Shown: positions 16,981-26,020, counted from the first letter of the stretch. The stretch is DNA of 39,679 bases from Gemmatimonadota bacterium (GCA_002724575.1 PBPC01000074.1:1-39679); one strand, 5' to 3'. Numbers and translations: made by a program. The notes: a model not told the origin generated them from the sequence alone.

Positions 16981-18801
16981 ATGGCCACACGGCCCATGAA
17001 CAATACCGATGTCCGCCCCCCGCTGAGGGTGGCACTTGTTCAATTCAAGCCCACGAAAGCTGAAGTGTCAGCAAACGTGGAGGCCATTCAACGCACGATC
17101 GCAAGTCAGTCTGATTCTACTGATCTTATCGTATTCCCGGAGACTTCACTCAGTGGGTACTTCCTAGAAGGAGGTGTGGCTGAGTCTGCAGTAACTATTG
17201 AAGAACTCATCGAATTGTTGGGTTCCCCGCCAGAAATGAGTCCGGACGTGGTGATCGGCTTTTACGAACGCTGGCGGCGGAGGCTCTATAACAGTGCTGT
17301 GTATCTAGAGGCTGGTGAGGACACATGGAAGCTAAGACATGTTCACCGAAAGATGTTTCTGCCGACTTATGGAGTCTTTGATGAAGCACGTTTCGTTGAG
17401 CCAGGCACGGACGTTCAGGCTTTTGAAACAAGATTTGGTCGGATAGGGATGCTGATTTGTGAGGATATGTGGCATTCTTTGCCGGCCACCATTCTAGCCC
17501 TTGGTGGTGCAGAGCTGTTGGTAGTGCCTAGCGCCTCTCTTGCACGAGACTTCTCAGCCGCAGGTGGCCGTTCTCGGAACTTGGAGCGATGGGAACAAAT
17601 AACCTCGGGAGTTGCACTTGAGCACGGGATTTTTGTGATTGCAGCTCAACTCGTTGGCTCTGAGGGGGGTAAGCTATTTCTTGGAGGATCCATCGCAGTT
17701 GGGCCGGATGGGACCTTCCTAGCACGAGGTCCTCTTCTAGAGGAAGCCGTTACATTGGCCTCGCTTGATGCGGGATCAATTAACCGGTCGCGGGTGGCTT
17801 CTCCTCTTCTAGCCGACCTTGAGCAAATGCTGCCCCACCTTCAGAGATCGCTTGAGTCAACACGACCTCATGGGGTTCTTGAGGACTCACATGCGCCATT
17901 CGAGAATGAAGCTGAAGAGGTGGTTGTTGAGGGACTGGTAGGTGATGGACCCCGACCGAATGAAGATTTGGGAGTAATCCACGAGGCGGAACTCAACCTT
18001 GACTTTGATCTAGTCGAAAAAACTCTGATAGAGTTCATTCGGGACGAAGTTTGTAGGCAAAGAGAGTTTGAGAGAGTAGTTGTGGGTGTTAGTGGCGGAG
18101 TGGATTCGGCTGTATCTCTTGCTTTAGCCTGTAAGGCTTTGGGTCCTGAAAACGTTTATGGGTTTCGTCTCCCGTATAGAACCTCAAGCCAAGAAAGCCT
18201 TGAGCATGCAGCTCTCGTTCTTGATATGACCGAAGCTCAGGCTCAGACCATTGAGATTTCGGATCCCATAGACCTGTACGTGAAAGAGTACGAGCCTGAG
18301 ATATCGCCTCTTCGTAAGGGTAACCTCATGGCCCGGCTGCGCTCAGTGATACTCTTCGACCAATCGGCTAAGCTAGGAGCGCTTCCGCTCGGTACGGGGA
18401 ATAAGAGTGAGAGGTTGCTTGGATATTTTACTTGGCATGCTGATGACTCTCCACCAATCAATCCCTTGGGTGATCTCTTCAAGACGCAGGTGTGGGCTTT
18501 TGCGAGGCACTTGGGTATCCCAGAGGTGATTATCGAGAAGCCTGCCACGGCTGATCTCGTGAAGGGGGTTACTGATGAAGACGAGATTGGTATCTCGTAT
18601 CATGCAGCAGACCCAATCCTTTTCGGTTTGGTTTCCGGCTACAGTGTTGAGGAACTCGCACGGGGTGGGTTTAACCAAGAGGAAGTCGAACTCGTTTGGA
18701 AACGGCTCCAGGCAACACACTGGAAGCGTGAACTCCCTACTGTCGCAGTTCTTTCTTCAAGCGCGATTGGAGAGTTCTATCTCAGACCGGTCGACTACTG
18801 A
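16981..18801 (+). CDS. nadE: Glutamine-dependent NAD+ synthetase
   Basis: This 606-residue two-domain enzyme amidates nicotinic acid adenine dinucleotide to NAD+, taking ammonia from glutamine. The N-terminal nitrilase-type glutaminase domain (about 15-290) has the triad Glu54 (FPETSLSG), Lys124 (HRKMFLPTYG) and Cys160 (LICEDMW). The C-terminal synthetase domain (about 345-606) has the pyrophosphatase loop SGGVDS at 371-376, then LGTGNKSERLLGYFTWHAD and the acidic KGVTDEDEIGISY segment. Length is in the range of the bacterial glutamine-dependent form. The ATG at 16981 is followed by a second possible ATG at 16996, and neither has a clear ribosome site. It is transcribed alone, divergent from the protease and convergent with the LVIVD gene. 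Confidence 0.96.
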   Translation: MATRPMNNTDVRPPLRVALVQFKPTKAEVSANVEAIQRTIASQSDSTDLIVFPETSLSGYFLEGGVAESAVTIEELIELLGSPPEMSPDVVIGFYERWRRRLYNSAVYLEAGEDTWKLRHVHRKMFLPTYGVFDEARFVEPGTDVQAFETRFGRIGMLICEDMWHSLPATILALGGAELLVVPSASLARDFSAAGGRSRNLERWEQITSGVALEHGIFVIAAQLVGSEGGKLFLGGSIAVGPDGTFLARGPLLEEAVTLASLDAGSINRSRVASPLLADLEQMLPHLQRSLESTRPHGVLEDSHAPFENEAEEVVVEGLVGDGPRPNEDLGVIHEAELNLDFDLVEKTLIEFIRDEVCRQREFERVVVGVSGGVDSAVSLALACKALGPENVYGFRLPYRTSSQESLEHAALVLDMTEAQAQTIEISDPIDLYVKEYEPEISPLRKGNLMARLRSVILFDQSAKLGALPLGTGNKSERLLGYFTWHADDSPPINPLGDLFKTQVWAFARHLGIPEVIIEKPATADLVKGVTDEDEIGISYHAADPILFGLVSGYSVEELARGGFNQEEVELVWKRLQATHWKRELPTVAVLSSSAIGEFYLRPVDY

Positions 18802-18849
18802 TCCCCCAAAGTACTTAGCTACAAAATACGAGCGGCTTGAAACTCTAGG

Positions 18850-20883
18850 TCAGCTGATAGGTCTGCTTCTCGGAGATAATTTTGCAGCCCAAAGTCCTGA
18901 GTTCATATCCGAGAAAAAGATATGACCTTTATGAGGTTGGGCGCCCCAAACGCTTACCTGGTTCCTGAGAAAGCCGCCAGGATCCTGGGGTTTGTAGACG
19001 GCGATTTCCCGACCCTGGTGTGCGAGATTTCCCATTAGCTCACCAGATATATCTACGACGCGCAGACCACCTTTATAGTATGCTTGGTAGAGCACATCAT
19101 CTTCAATCCACAGGTTGTGTGTCCCAGACTCTGGGATCTCGTAACGTGCCACATCGAGTGGTTCTTCAGGATCTGTGAAATCAATGATATGGAGATAGCC
19201 TCGCATGCGCCCCTGCACACCTCCTTCACCGGTAACAGCGTTGTAGGGACGGTTGTCACTTCCTCGTCCAGCCCAGGGCTCATTGACACCACCACTCATC
19301 TCGTCTCCAAGAAACAAGTAGAATTTCCCGGTTGACTCCTGGTGATATGGAAAAGCTGCGTGGGTAGCACCCACTGGATATGGGACATTGGTTACGAATA
19401 CGGGATCTTCTATCGTGCCGCCCCATTTGCCATTCCCAACATCAACGACAACCACACCATTTTCCCATTCTGAGGAATACGCGATTCCATCGTGCACCCA
19501 AACATCATGCACGCGGCTGTTTGGGTGGTTGTACTCACTCACATACATCGGATTGTATAGATCGCGGACATCGATGATGACGTACTTGTCCCCTCCAGCA
19601 AGTGCGAAAAGGTAATCTTCGGTCGCGAACATATTGTGAACGCCGCCTGTGACACCGTTTGTTTCAAACGTTGAGGCGATAATAGGGTGAGCTGGGTTTG
19701 CCATATCCAAGATCACCACGCCATTACTCCGGTTAGAAGCTCCCTCGCGGGAGAGGGCCGCATAGCGACCGCTCGGTGGAGCTTTCACGTCGTTCACTGT
19801 TCGAGCGTCGATCTGGATTGAATCTGTTGCGAACATGTTGGTCGGGTCAGTGACGTCCCAGAAGTAAGCCCAGCCGGCGGCCGACCAAGTGCCAGTGATC
19901 GCGTAGTCTCTTCCATCAAGCCCCTCAAATACCCAGAGGTCCGATGTGTGAGAGCTTCGAACTGCACCTTGCCCTTGCAATTCAATCGGCTGAACGATTC
20001 CACGGCCGTGTACCAATACTGTCTTACGGCTGGTAAGGGATCCTGATAGTGCGAGAACTGTATAGCGTCCAGGAACTTCGGCCACGAACGAACCCTCGTT
20101 CATGATTGCTGCGGAACCGGGTGCCCTTATCGAGTCATCAGGTATAAAGGTATATGCCCAAGTCACTGGCAGATCTTCGATTCTTCCTCCTGGTCCTAGA
20201 CCAGTAGCAGAGAAACGGAGCACATCTCCTGTTCGTGCTTCGTCGCTTCCTCCTTCAATCAAAAGTTCAGTAGCTGGGAATGGCCTCACCGTGTGCAAGG
20301 TCTCCACAGAGGTTCCTTCAATTGATGCTGTGAGCGTCACTGTTCCCTCGGAATGTCCGGTCATTGCTCCGTAGGAGTCGACTGATGCGACTGAAGGATC
20401 AGATGTTGTCCACGTAAGCACAGGCGCCGGGCGCCTGGTTCCATCTGCATGGAAGGCGATAGGGTGATGGGCTAGGGTCGTCCCAACGAAGAGGGCTGGT
20501 GCAGATGGGTTGAGATCGATGGTGTTTATGCCTGGCCAGGAGATACTGACGGGTATCCTTAGTGTGGGAGTTTCTTCACGAATACCTGTTGGGAGTACTG
20601 CTGTAGCTATAATCTCGAAGTTTCCAGCGCTGAATGCCTGAACCATACCGTTTCGCACGCGTAGAGCCTGGCGGGGTGCCGCGTAACGGATAGGGATATC
20701 GACCAAGGTCCCGGAAGCATCAAGCACCCGAACGGTCAGTGGTACAGAACTTCCAACTTCGAGCGAAATAACCCCAGGCTCGGCTAACAACCGCAATCCA
20801 CTTTCTTGGCTTGTAAGACCGATCGGAAGAAAAAGAAAAAAGTTCAAGACAAGCAAATGTCGGATATATCTCTTCATCATCAT
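18850..20883 (-). CDS. Exported protein with Ig-like domains and an LVIVD-repeat propeller
   Basis: This protein of about 677 residues is exported (signal peptide with RHLLVLNFFLFLPIGL) and built of two parts. The first ~290 residues are bacterial Ig-like folds: one region with LEVGSSVPLTVRVLDASG, a clear Big_2 domain with LTWTTSDPSVASVDSYGAMT, and a third with TGDVLRFSATG. The remaining ~380 residues are an LVIVD-type beta-propeller with repeated blades such as GVVILDMANPAHPIIAS, YVIIDVRDLYNPMYVSEY, GVVVVDVGNG, LHIIDFTDPEEP and LRVVDISGE. Several blades contain H-[DN]-hydrophobic-[WF] (for example VHDVWVHDG, THNLWIEDD). Such proteins are cell-surface or secreted, with no known enzyme activity. 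The frame opens at TTG 20901, but three ATG codons at 20883-20875 are better; the AGGG spacing even favours the second or third. It is divergent from the M14 peptidase. Confidence 0.82.
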   Translation of the reverse strand: MMMKRYIRHLLVLNFFLFLPIGLTSQESGLRLLAEPGVISLEVGSSVPLTVRVLDASGTLVDIPIRYAAPRQALRVRNGMVQAFSAGNFEIIATAVLPTGIREETPTLRIPVSISWPGINTIDLNPSAPALFVGTTLAHHPIAFHADGTRRPAPVLTWTTSDPSVASVDSYGAMTGHSEGTVTLTASIEGTSVETLHTVRPFPATELLIEGGSDEARTGDVLRFSATGLGPGGRIEDLPVTWAYTFIPDDSIRAPGSAAIMNEGSFVAEVPGRYTVLALSGSLTSRKTVLVHGRGIVQPIELQGQGAVRSSHTSDLWVFEGLDGRDYAITGTWSAAGWAYFWDVTDPTNMFATDSIQIDARTVNDVKAPPSGRYAALSREGASNRSNGVVILDMANPAHPIIASTFETNGVTGGVHNMFATEDYLFALAGGDKYVIIDVRDLYNPMYVSEYNHPNSRVHDVWVHDGIAYSSEWENGVVVVDVGNGKWGGTIEDPVFVTNVPYPVGATHAAFPYHQESTGKFYLFLGDEMSGGVNEPWAGRGSDNRPYNAVTGEGGVQGRMRGYLHIIDFTDPEEPLDVARYEIPESGTHNLWIEDDVLYQAYYKGGLRVVDISGELMGNLAHQGREIAVYKPQDPGGFLRNQVSVWGAQPHKGHIFFSDMNSGLWAAKLSPRSRPIS

Positions 20884-20911
20884 TACCCTGGAGCTGTGCA
20901 AGACTAGGACT

Positions 20912-20931
20912 TCAACATGTACATTTGTTGA
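20912..20931. promoter_or_regulatory. Candidate operator, hyphenated inverted repeat
   Basis: TCAACA at 20912-20917 and TGTTGA at 20926-20931 are perfect inverted copies with an 8-base spacer. They lie in the divergent gap between the LVIVD and M14 genes and overlap the proposed -35 box of the M14 promoter, the position expected for a repressor or divergent regulator. The arms are short, so chance is possible. Confidence 0.28.
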
Positions 20932-20956
20932 CGTTACCCCAAGCCGGCAAGAGAAT
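20928..20956 (+). promoter_or_regulatory. Candidate sigma-70-type promoter of the M14 peptidase gene
   Basis: TTGACG (20928-20933, five of six consensus bases) is followed after exactly 17 bases by GAGAAT (20951-20956, four of six). A transcript starting near 20963 would give a leader of about 40 bases to the ATG at 21004, which also favours that start over the ATG at 20974. Confidence 0.38.
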
Positions 20957-21003
20957 CAGGGTCACGAGAACTCATGAAAAACCTCCAGAAGGGTGTGCCC
21001 CGC

Positions 21004-23691
21004 ATGAACGAGCGAACGTCATTTTCACTCTCAATCGTCACCTTGAGCATTGTTCTCGCGGGTACCGCTTGTACACAGAATCAAGTCACCTCCCCTGAAG
21101 AGCAATTTGGTTTCGCGATAGGAACCGACTACGAACTGATCAATTATGAACAGTTACACGAGTACTGGATCAAGTTAGCCGGTGAATCTGACCGTATGAT
21201 TTTGGATACGCTTGGATTAACTGAGGAAGACCGGCCTCATATCCAGGCGATTATCACTTCTCCAGAGAACCACAGGAACATAGACCGCTACCGCGAGATT
21301 TCCCGCAGGATGGCCAAGGCTGAGGGAGTCAGTTCCTCTGAAGCCCTGGAATTAGCTGAAGAAGGCAAGGCGATTGTTTGGATTGATGGGGGACTGCATG
21401 CCACCGAAGTACTCGGTGCACATCAACTCACAGAACTCGTCTACCGGATGAATTCCAATAGTGATGCCGAGACGCTCCGTATCCTTGATGACGTCATTTT
21501 GTTGGCTACCCACGCGAACCCGGACGGTCAGTCGCTAGTCTCCGATTGGTATATGAGACATGAGAATGAGTTAGAGCGTTCTACTTCAGAAGTTCCTGTC
21601 CTCTATAACAAGTATGCCGGGCACGACAATAACCGTGATTTTTATATGGCTGCGCTCGCCGAGTCTCAGAATATGAACACCTCGGCATATCGGGATTGGT
21701 ATCCCCAGATCATCTATAATCATCACCAGACTGGACCTGCAGGAACTGTCATGTTTGCGCCACCGTTCCGCGACCCTCCGAACCATTATCTGGATCCACT
21801 TATCATGACAGGACTGGATCAGGTTGGATCTGCGATGCATCAAAGGTTCGTTCGGGAAGGGAAGGGTGGCACCACAATGAGATCTGGAGCATCCTACTCG
21901 ACGTGGTGGAACGGCGGGCTGAGAACTACTCCATACTTCAAGAACATGATTGGTCTGCTAACAGAGACGATCGGCCATCCTACACCCATTGAGATACCGT
22001 TTATCCCTGATCGGCAGATGCCCCACGGTGACCTGCCATTACCGGTCGAGCCAGGAACCTGGCACTTTCGTCAGTCTATTGAATACTCACAGACCGCAAA
22101 TTGGGCTGTTCTCGATTACGCGTCACGAAATTCAGACCATCTTCTCTACAACATCTGGCAGATGGGTACGAACTCAATCGAACGCGGCAATGTCGACACT
22201 TGGACTACGTACCCGTTTGAAATCGATGCTCTTGCTGAGACGGTGCAGCGGGGTTCAAGGGATGATTGGGAACAGGCTCTGCGCAAACCCGAAGATCGAG
22301 ACCCTCGCGGATTTATCATTTCCTCTGGACAGAGGGATTTTCTGACTGCCACAAAGTTCGTGAATACGCTTCTCTATAACGGTGTAGATGTTCATCGAGC
22401 GACAGCTGATTTCACAGTTGATGGGCGATCTTATCCAGTGGGTTCATATGTAGTGAAAACAGCGCAAGCATTTCGTCCACATGTGCTGGACATGTTTGAA
22501 AAGCAGGAACACCCAAACGATTTTCCATATCCTGGGGCACCTCCTACGGCTCCCTACGACAACACAGGTTGGACGTTGGCTTGGCAGATGGGTATTGATT
22601 TTGATCGCATCTTAGAGGGCTTTGATGGGCCTTTTGAAGTAATTGATGAAATCATTTCAACACCACCTGCTGGCACGATCACGGGCCAGCAGAATTCAGC
22701 CGGGTATATCGTCGACCACATCAACGATGCGTTCATAGCAGTCAACCGAGTACTCGCCGCGGGTGGAAGTGCGCACTGGTACATGGATGAGGTAGTTGCC
22801 GGGGGACTGAGCTTCGGTGAGGGTGCTTTTTACCTCGAAATTGATAGAGCGAGTATCGAGCAGCTTGCAGAGGAAAAAGGATTGAGTTTCGTAGGGGTGA
22901 CCAGCCCACCAACAGGAAGCTCAATGGAGTTGAGCCCAGTACGAATTGGATTGTGGGATCGATACGGTGGCTCGATGCCCTCCGGGTGGACACGAATGAT
23001 TCTCGAGGATTTTGAGTTCGACTTCGACGTATTGTATCCCCCCGATTTTGATAATGCTGACCTAAACGAATACGACGTACTCGTGTTCGAAGACGGAGCG
23101 ATCCCAGCTACTGCAGATGGTGGACAAGGGGGTGGCCCGGATCCTGCTAGCATACCCGAAGAATTCAGGGGTCGTATAGGCGCGGTGACCATCAACCAGA
23201 CTGTGCCGAGAATCCTTGATTACGTGAGGAACGGAGGGGTAGCGGTCACGATTGGGACCTCTACGAGCCTCGCAATGCATGCTGGGCTTCCAATTTCGAA
23301 TCACTTGGTTGAAAATGGGGCGCCGCTTCCCCGTGAAAAGTATTTTACACCGGGATCGGTACTTGATATGAAGGTTGAACATGTTAGCCCGCTCACACAC
23401 GGCTTTGGGGAAAGAGCTAACGTGCTTTTCAGCCATAGCCCGACGTTTAGACTGTCAGCTGGAGCTGATCCGCAACGGATTCGAACAGTCGGTTGGTATA
23501 ACACCGAGGAACCACTCAAGAGTGGTTGGGCTTGGGGTGAGGAATACTTAGTCGGTGGGATTGGAGCGGTAGAGGCAGACTACGGTGAGGGTAAACTCTT
23601 TATATTCGGCCCCAAGATCACTTTCCGTGCGCAGCCCCATGGTACCTTTGGGTTCCTGTTCAATAGTATCTATTACGGGGCTGCTAACTGA
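21004..23691 (+). CDS. Large exported M14-family zinc carboxypeptidase-like protein
   Basis: This 895-residue metallopeptidase of the M14 (carboxypeptidase A-like) superfamily has an N-terminal export signal ending in LAGTACTQN. Lipoprotein anchoring is possible, but Gly at -3 makes the lipobox non-standard. The peptidase domain (about 40-400) has the zinc motif GGLHATEV (His132, Glu135), ATHANPDG, the third ligand in YNHHQTG (His240/241) and the likely catalytic Glu321 in LLTETIG. The C-terminal half is soluble and includes a Rossmann/GATase-like stretch (PVRIGLWDRYGGSMPSGW and later LNEYDVLVFEDG), often seen in long M14 proteins of this type. ATG 21004 follows AGAAGGG by about ten bases; an ATG at 20974 would add ten residues. 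It probably trims peptides outside the cytoplasm, and with the M20 peptidase and S41 protease it makes this a protein-degrading neighbourhood. Confidence 0.86.
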   Translation: MNERTSFSLSIVTLSIVLAGTACTQNQVTSPEEQFGFAIGTDYELINYEQLHEYWIKLAGESDRMILDTLGLTEEDRPHIQAIITSPENHRNIDRYREISRRMAKAEGVSSSEALELAEEGKAIVWIDGGLHATEVLGAHQLTELVYRMNSNSDAETLRILDDVILLATHANPDGQSLVSDWYMRHENELERSTSEVPVLYNKYAGHDNNRDFYMAALAESQNMNTSAYRDWYPQIIYNHHQTGPAGTVMFAPPFRDPPNHYLDPLIMTGLDQVGSAMHQRFVREGKGGTTMRSGASYSTWWNGGLRTTPYFKNMIGLLTETIGHPTPIEIPFIPDRQMPHGDLPLPVEPGTWHFRQSIEYSQTANWAVLDYASRNSDHLLYNIWQMGTNSIERGNVDTWTTYPFEIDALAETVQRGSRDDWEQALRKPEDRDPRGFIISSGQRDFLTATKFVNTLLYNGVDVHRATADFTVDGRSYPVGSYVVKTAQAFRPHVLDMFEKQEHPNDFPYPGAPPTAPYDNTGWTLAWQMGIDFDRILEGFDGPFEVIDEIISTPPAGTITGQQNSAGYIVDHINDAFIAVNRVLAAGGSAHWYMDEVVAGGLSFGEGAFYLEIDRASIEQLAEEKGLSFVGVTSPPTGSSMELSPVRIGLWDRYGGSMPSGWTRMILEDFEFDFDVLYPPDFDNADLNEYDVLVFEDGAIPATADGGQGGGPDPASIPEEFRGRIGAVTINQTVPRILDYVRNGGVAVTIGTSTSLAMHAGLPISNHLVENGAPLPREKYFTPGSVLDMKVEHVSPLTHGFGERANVLFSHSPTFRLSAGADPQRIRTVGWYNTEEPLKSGWAWGEEYLVGGIGAVEADYGEGKLFIFGPKITFRAQPHGTFGFLFNSIYYGAAN

Positions 23692-23713
23692 ACTGCGGTT
23701 TCGGGATCGGAAG

Positions 23714-24481
23714 TCAGTTCGCCTGATCAAGCGGTCGCACGAGTAACTCGCTTACTGCCATATGTTCGGGTGAGGTAACAGCAAAGAGAACTGTGTCAGC
23801 GACATCCTGAGGCCGGAGTCTCCTTTTGCCCTCCCAGGCTTTGTCCCAAGCATCCTTATAGGGGCCATGTGGTACACCTTCATAGAGTTCAGTGGCCACC
23901 TGTCCTGGTTGAACATCCGTGACTCGGATTCCATGAGCAGCACCAAGTTCCAGATGTAGCCCCCATGAAAGTGCTCTGACAGCAAACTTCGTCGCTGCGT
24001 ATACCGTTCCACCGGGGAAGGGTCTCCGGCCCGCGATCGACCCGATCATCACGATATGACCAGATCCTTGTCCAAGCATGGTTGGCAATACAGCTCCGAT
24101 ACCGTGGAGAACTCCATTCACATTTACATCCACCATGCGTTTCCAGTCAGATATCCGCCGATCGATTATCGGGGAAGCGGGCATCGTTCCAGCATTATTC
24201 ACGAAGATGTCAGTTCTACCAAATTCCTTATTTGTGGCTTCTACTAGTGCTTCTACATCCGATAATTCAGTGACGTCGGTGCGGTGAGCTAATGCGTAGT
24301 GTCCCTCAGATTCCAATTGGGAAACTAGTACTTCGAGGCGGTCTAAACGTCGAGCAGCAACCGCTACTTTCGCCCCCGCTCTCGCCAGTGTTAGCGCAGT
24401 CGCTTCTCCAATACCGGATGATGCTCCAGTAACAATTGCAACACGACCTTGGAGTGTCCGTTCTTCTCCTTGAGAACTCAG
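23714..24481 (-). CDS. Short-chain dehydrogenase/reductase, probable CUG start
   Basis: This NAD(P)-dependent SDR of about 255 residues has the cofactor loop VTGASSGIG near residue 20, the VNNAG motif and the catalytic Ser-Tyr-Lys set in MIGSIAGRR and VYAATK, followed by TDVQPGQVATELYEG. The substrate is unknown. The frame is open from a stop at 24548-24550 down to the TGA at 23714, but it has no ATG, GTG or TTG before the Rossmann motif. The first TTG, at 24316, would remove the whole cofactor site. The only reasonable initiator is CTG at 24481-24479: it has GGAG seven bases upstream, overlaps the M20 stop as CTGA, and gives the normal ~10-residue lead before the first strand. The start is inference; the coding region itself is clear. 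Confidence 0.85.
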   Translation of the reverse strand: MSSQGEERTLQGRVAIVTGASSGIGEATALTLARAGAKVAVAARRLDRLEVLVSQLESEGHYALAHRTDVTELSDVEALVEATNKEFGRTDIFVNNAGTMPASPIIDRRISDWKRMVDVNVNGVLHGIGAVLPTMLGQGSGHIVMIGSIAGRRPFPGGTVYAATKFAVRALSWGLHLELGAAHGIRVTDVQPGQVATELYEGVPHGPYKDAWDKAWEGKRRLRPQDVADTVLFAVTSPEHMAVSELLVRPLDQAN

Positions 24482-25773
24482 CTTGTGACTCCGGTTCCTG
24501 CTTGAGCCAGGAGAATCAGTAGCGCCCTCTGGATACCTAAGGCTCCATCACGGTTGATGAACCATTCCCCAGGTGAGTGCGCACCGCTGCCCTGACCACC
24601 ACCGCCTATAGTTATAGCAGGGATCCCTTGAGAGATGGGAATATTCGAGTCAGTAGAACCTCGACCCAGTGAGGGTTCGATTCCGAGATGGCGGCTGACA
24701 GCGATAGCCTGCTGGACGAATGGCTCGGATTCTGAAATCTCACCAGATGGACGATCACCGATCAATTCCATTTCAAGCGAGAGCTCAGCTCCATCGCGGC
24801 GTTGGGTGTTTGATTCCTCGACAGCTCGGCGAACTGAACGTTGAAACACCTCGTCGATAGCCCGGAGGTTTTCGGGGCTCTCCGAACGCATATCAACCTC
24901 CATCCAGGCTTCGAATGGGATCGAATTGACGGAAGTTCCTCCCCCTATCCTGCCCACGTTGTAGCTTGTTCGTGGTCCAAACTGTGTGATCGCATCAGCG
25001 GCGAGATCGAAGTAGTCAATTGCGCGCCCGAGAGCGTGCGCTGGGTTGGGGAGCCCAAATGCACCCCACGAATGTCCGCCAGGTCCTCGGACAGTAACCC
25101 GGTATCTGTGTGAGCCAAGTCCCTGGTGGGTAATCCCGGTATGCCCGGTACCATCGATAGAGATGAATGTGTCAATCTTCGGGCCACCTTCACGGAAAAG
25201 ATGCTTCATCCCGCGAAGATCTCCGATGCCTTCCTCACCGACAGTGCCAATAAAAAGGAGATCGGCAGTTGTCTGCAACTCAGCTTCATTTAGAACACGA
25301 AGCAGTGCAAGGACCGCAGTTAAGCCACGGGTGTCATCTCCTATACCAGGAGCAAAAAGAGTGTCCCCTCTTTGTCGGACAGTGACATCCGTGCCTTCCG
25401 GGAAAACAGTGTCGAGGTGTCCCGCAACAGCAACAACCTCATCCGAACCTGTACCTCTCCTGAGCGCGATGACATTGCCTTCCGTATCGGTCCAGGCTGA
25501 ATCGACTCCAAGATCGAGAAGCATCTCCAGGAATCGCTCACCTCGCTGGTCTTCATTAAACGGGGGAGCCGGTATCTCCGTGAGTTCAAGTAAGTCCGCC
25601 ATCGTTCTGGCATCCCTTTCCTCTACGAGCTCCAGTGCACGTACCACCGAGGGTAGCGCTACGAGTGCAGCTACCTGTGCCTCATAATCGGCATCCTGCC
25701 CGGACACTGATTGCGGAGCACTAAGTACTGCCCCTCCAATAAAGAAGGTCACAGTGCGTTTGAGTAAGTTCAT
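24478..25773 (-). CDS. Exported M20-family metallopeptidase
   Basis: This 431-residue di-zinc peptidase resembles PepT/PepV/CPG2-type M20 enzymes. A signal peptide (MNLLKRTVTFFIGGAVLSAP to about residue 26) precedes the catalytic domain. Ligands and catalytic residues are visible: His119 and Asp121 in GHLDTVFPEG, bridging Asp146 in GIGDDTRG, Glu180-Glu181 in GTVGEEGIGD, and a late GAHSPGEW histidine. The dimerisation (lid) domain lies between, with VRGPGGHSWGAFG. The frame extends upstream to 25896, but those 41 residues look non-coding, while ATG 25773 starts directly with the signal peptide; only a distant GGAG precedes it. It likely hydrolyses peptides outside the cytoplasm. Its stop overlaps the SDR start, so the two probably form an operon. 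Confidence 0.92.
   Translation of the reverse strand: MNLLKRTVTFFIGGAVLSAPQSVSGQDADYEAQVAALVALPSVVRALELVEERDARTMADLLELTEIPAPPFNEDQRGERFLEMLLDLGVDSAWTDTEGNVIALRRGTGSDEVVAVAGHLDTVFPEGTDVTVRQRGDTLFAPGIGDDTRGLTAVLALLRVLNEAELQTTADLLFIGTVGEEGIGDLRGMKHLFREGGPKIDTFISIDGTGHTGITHQGLGSHRYRVTVRGPGGHSWGAFGLPNPAHALGRAIDYFDLAADAITQFGPRTSYNVGRIGGGTSVNSIPFEAWMEVDMRSESPENLRAIDEVFQRSVRRAVEESNTQRRDGAELSLEMELIGDRPSGEISESEPFVQQAIAVSRHLGIEPSLGRGSTDSNIPISQGIPAITIGGGGQGSGAHSPGEWFINRDGALGIQRALLILLAQAGTGVTS
24489..24492 (-). promoter_or_regulatory. Ribosome binding site deciding the CUG start of the SDR gene
   Basis: On the minus strand GGAG lies inside the last codons of the M20 gene, exactly seven bases before the CTG codon that overlaps the M20 stop. 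This spacing is ideal for initiation and is the main sequence support for a non-AUG start. Confidence 0.5.
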
Positions 25774-26020
25774 CACGCCCGCGCTCCGTCGTCTGTGTTC
25801 ATTTATTAAGTACTGATAGCTCTTATGTGCCTCAATAAGATAGCTAAAGAAGCCATCCTGGCCCCTATCACAAGTCCTACCGACCTCTAACTGCATAAAC
25901 TGGGCCAGGCTTTAACACATGGCAGGTTGATTTTAATGTATGTTTAACCGAAGGTTTGCCCGACTGCTAAACCCCGCAATCCCAAGGGTTAGGTGCCATA
26001 ACAGTGGAGTATCTTAGACG
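25774..26020. other. Divergent intergenic region between M20 peptidase and mlaE
   Basis: The 247-base gap must drive both the leftward M20-SDR pair and the rightward mla operon. It holds an 8-base perfect inverted repeat, CCTGGCCC at 25857-25864 and GGGCCAGG at 25902-25909, separated by 37 bases. Such a pair is close to chance expectation here. I found no well-matched promoter on either strand and no credible small gene. Confidence 0.4.

Noticed and set aside
25857-25909. Eight-base inverted repeat CCTGGCCC/GGGCCAGG before mlaE
   Set aside because: With a 37-base loop, such a pair is close to chance in a gap of this size; kept only as a note in the intergenic entry.
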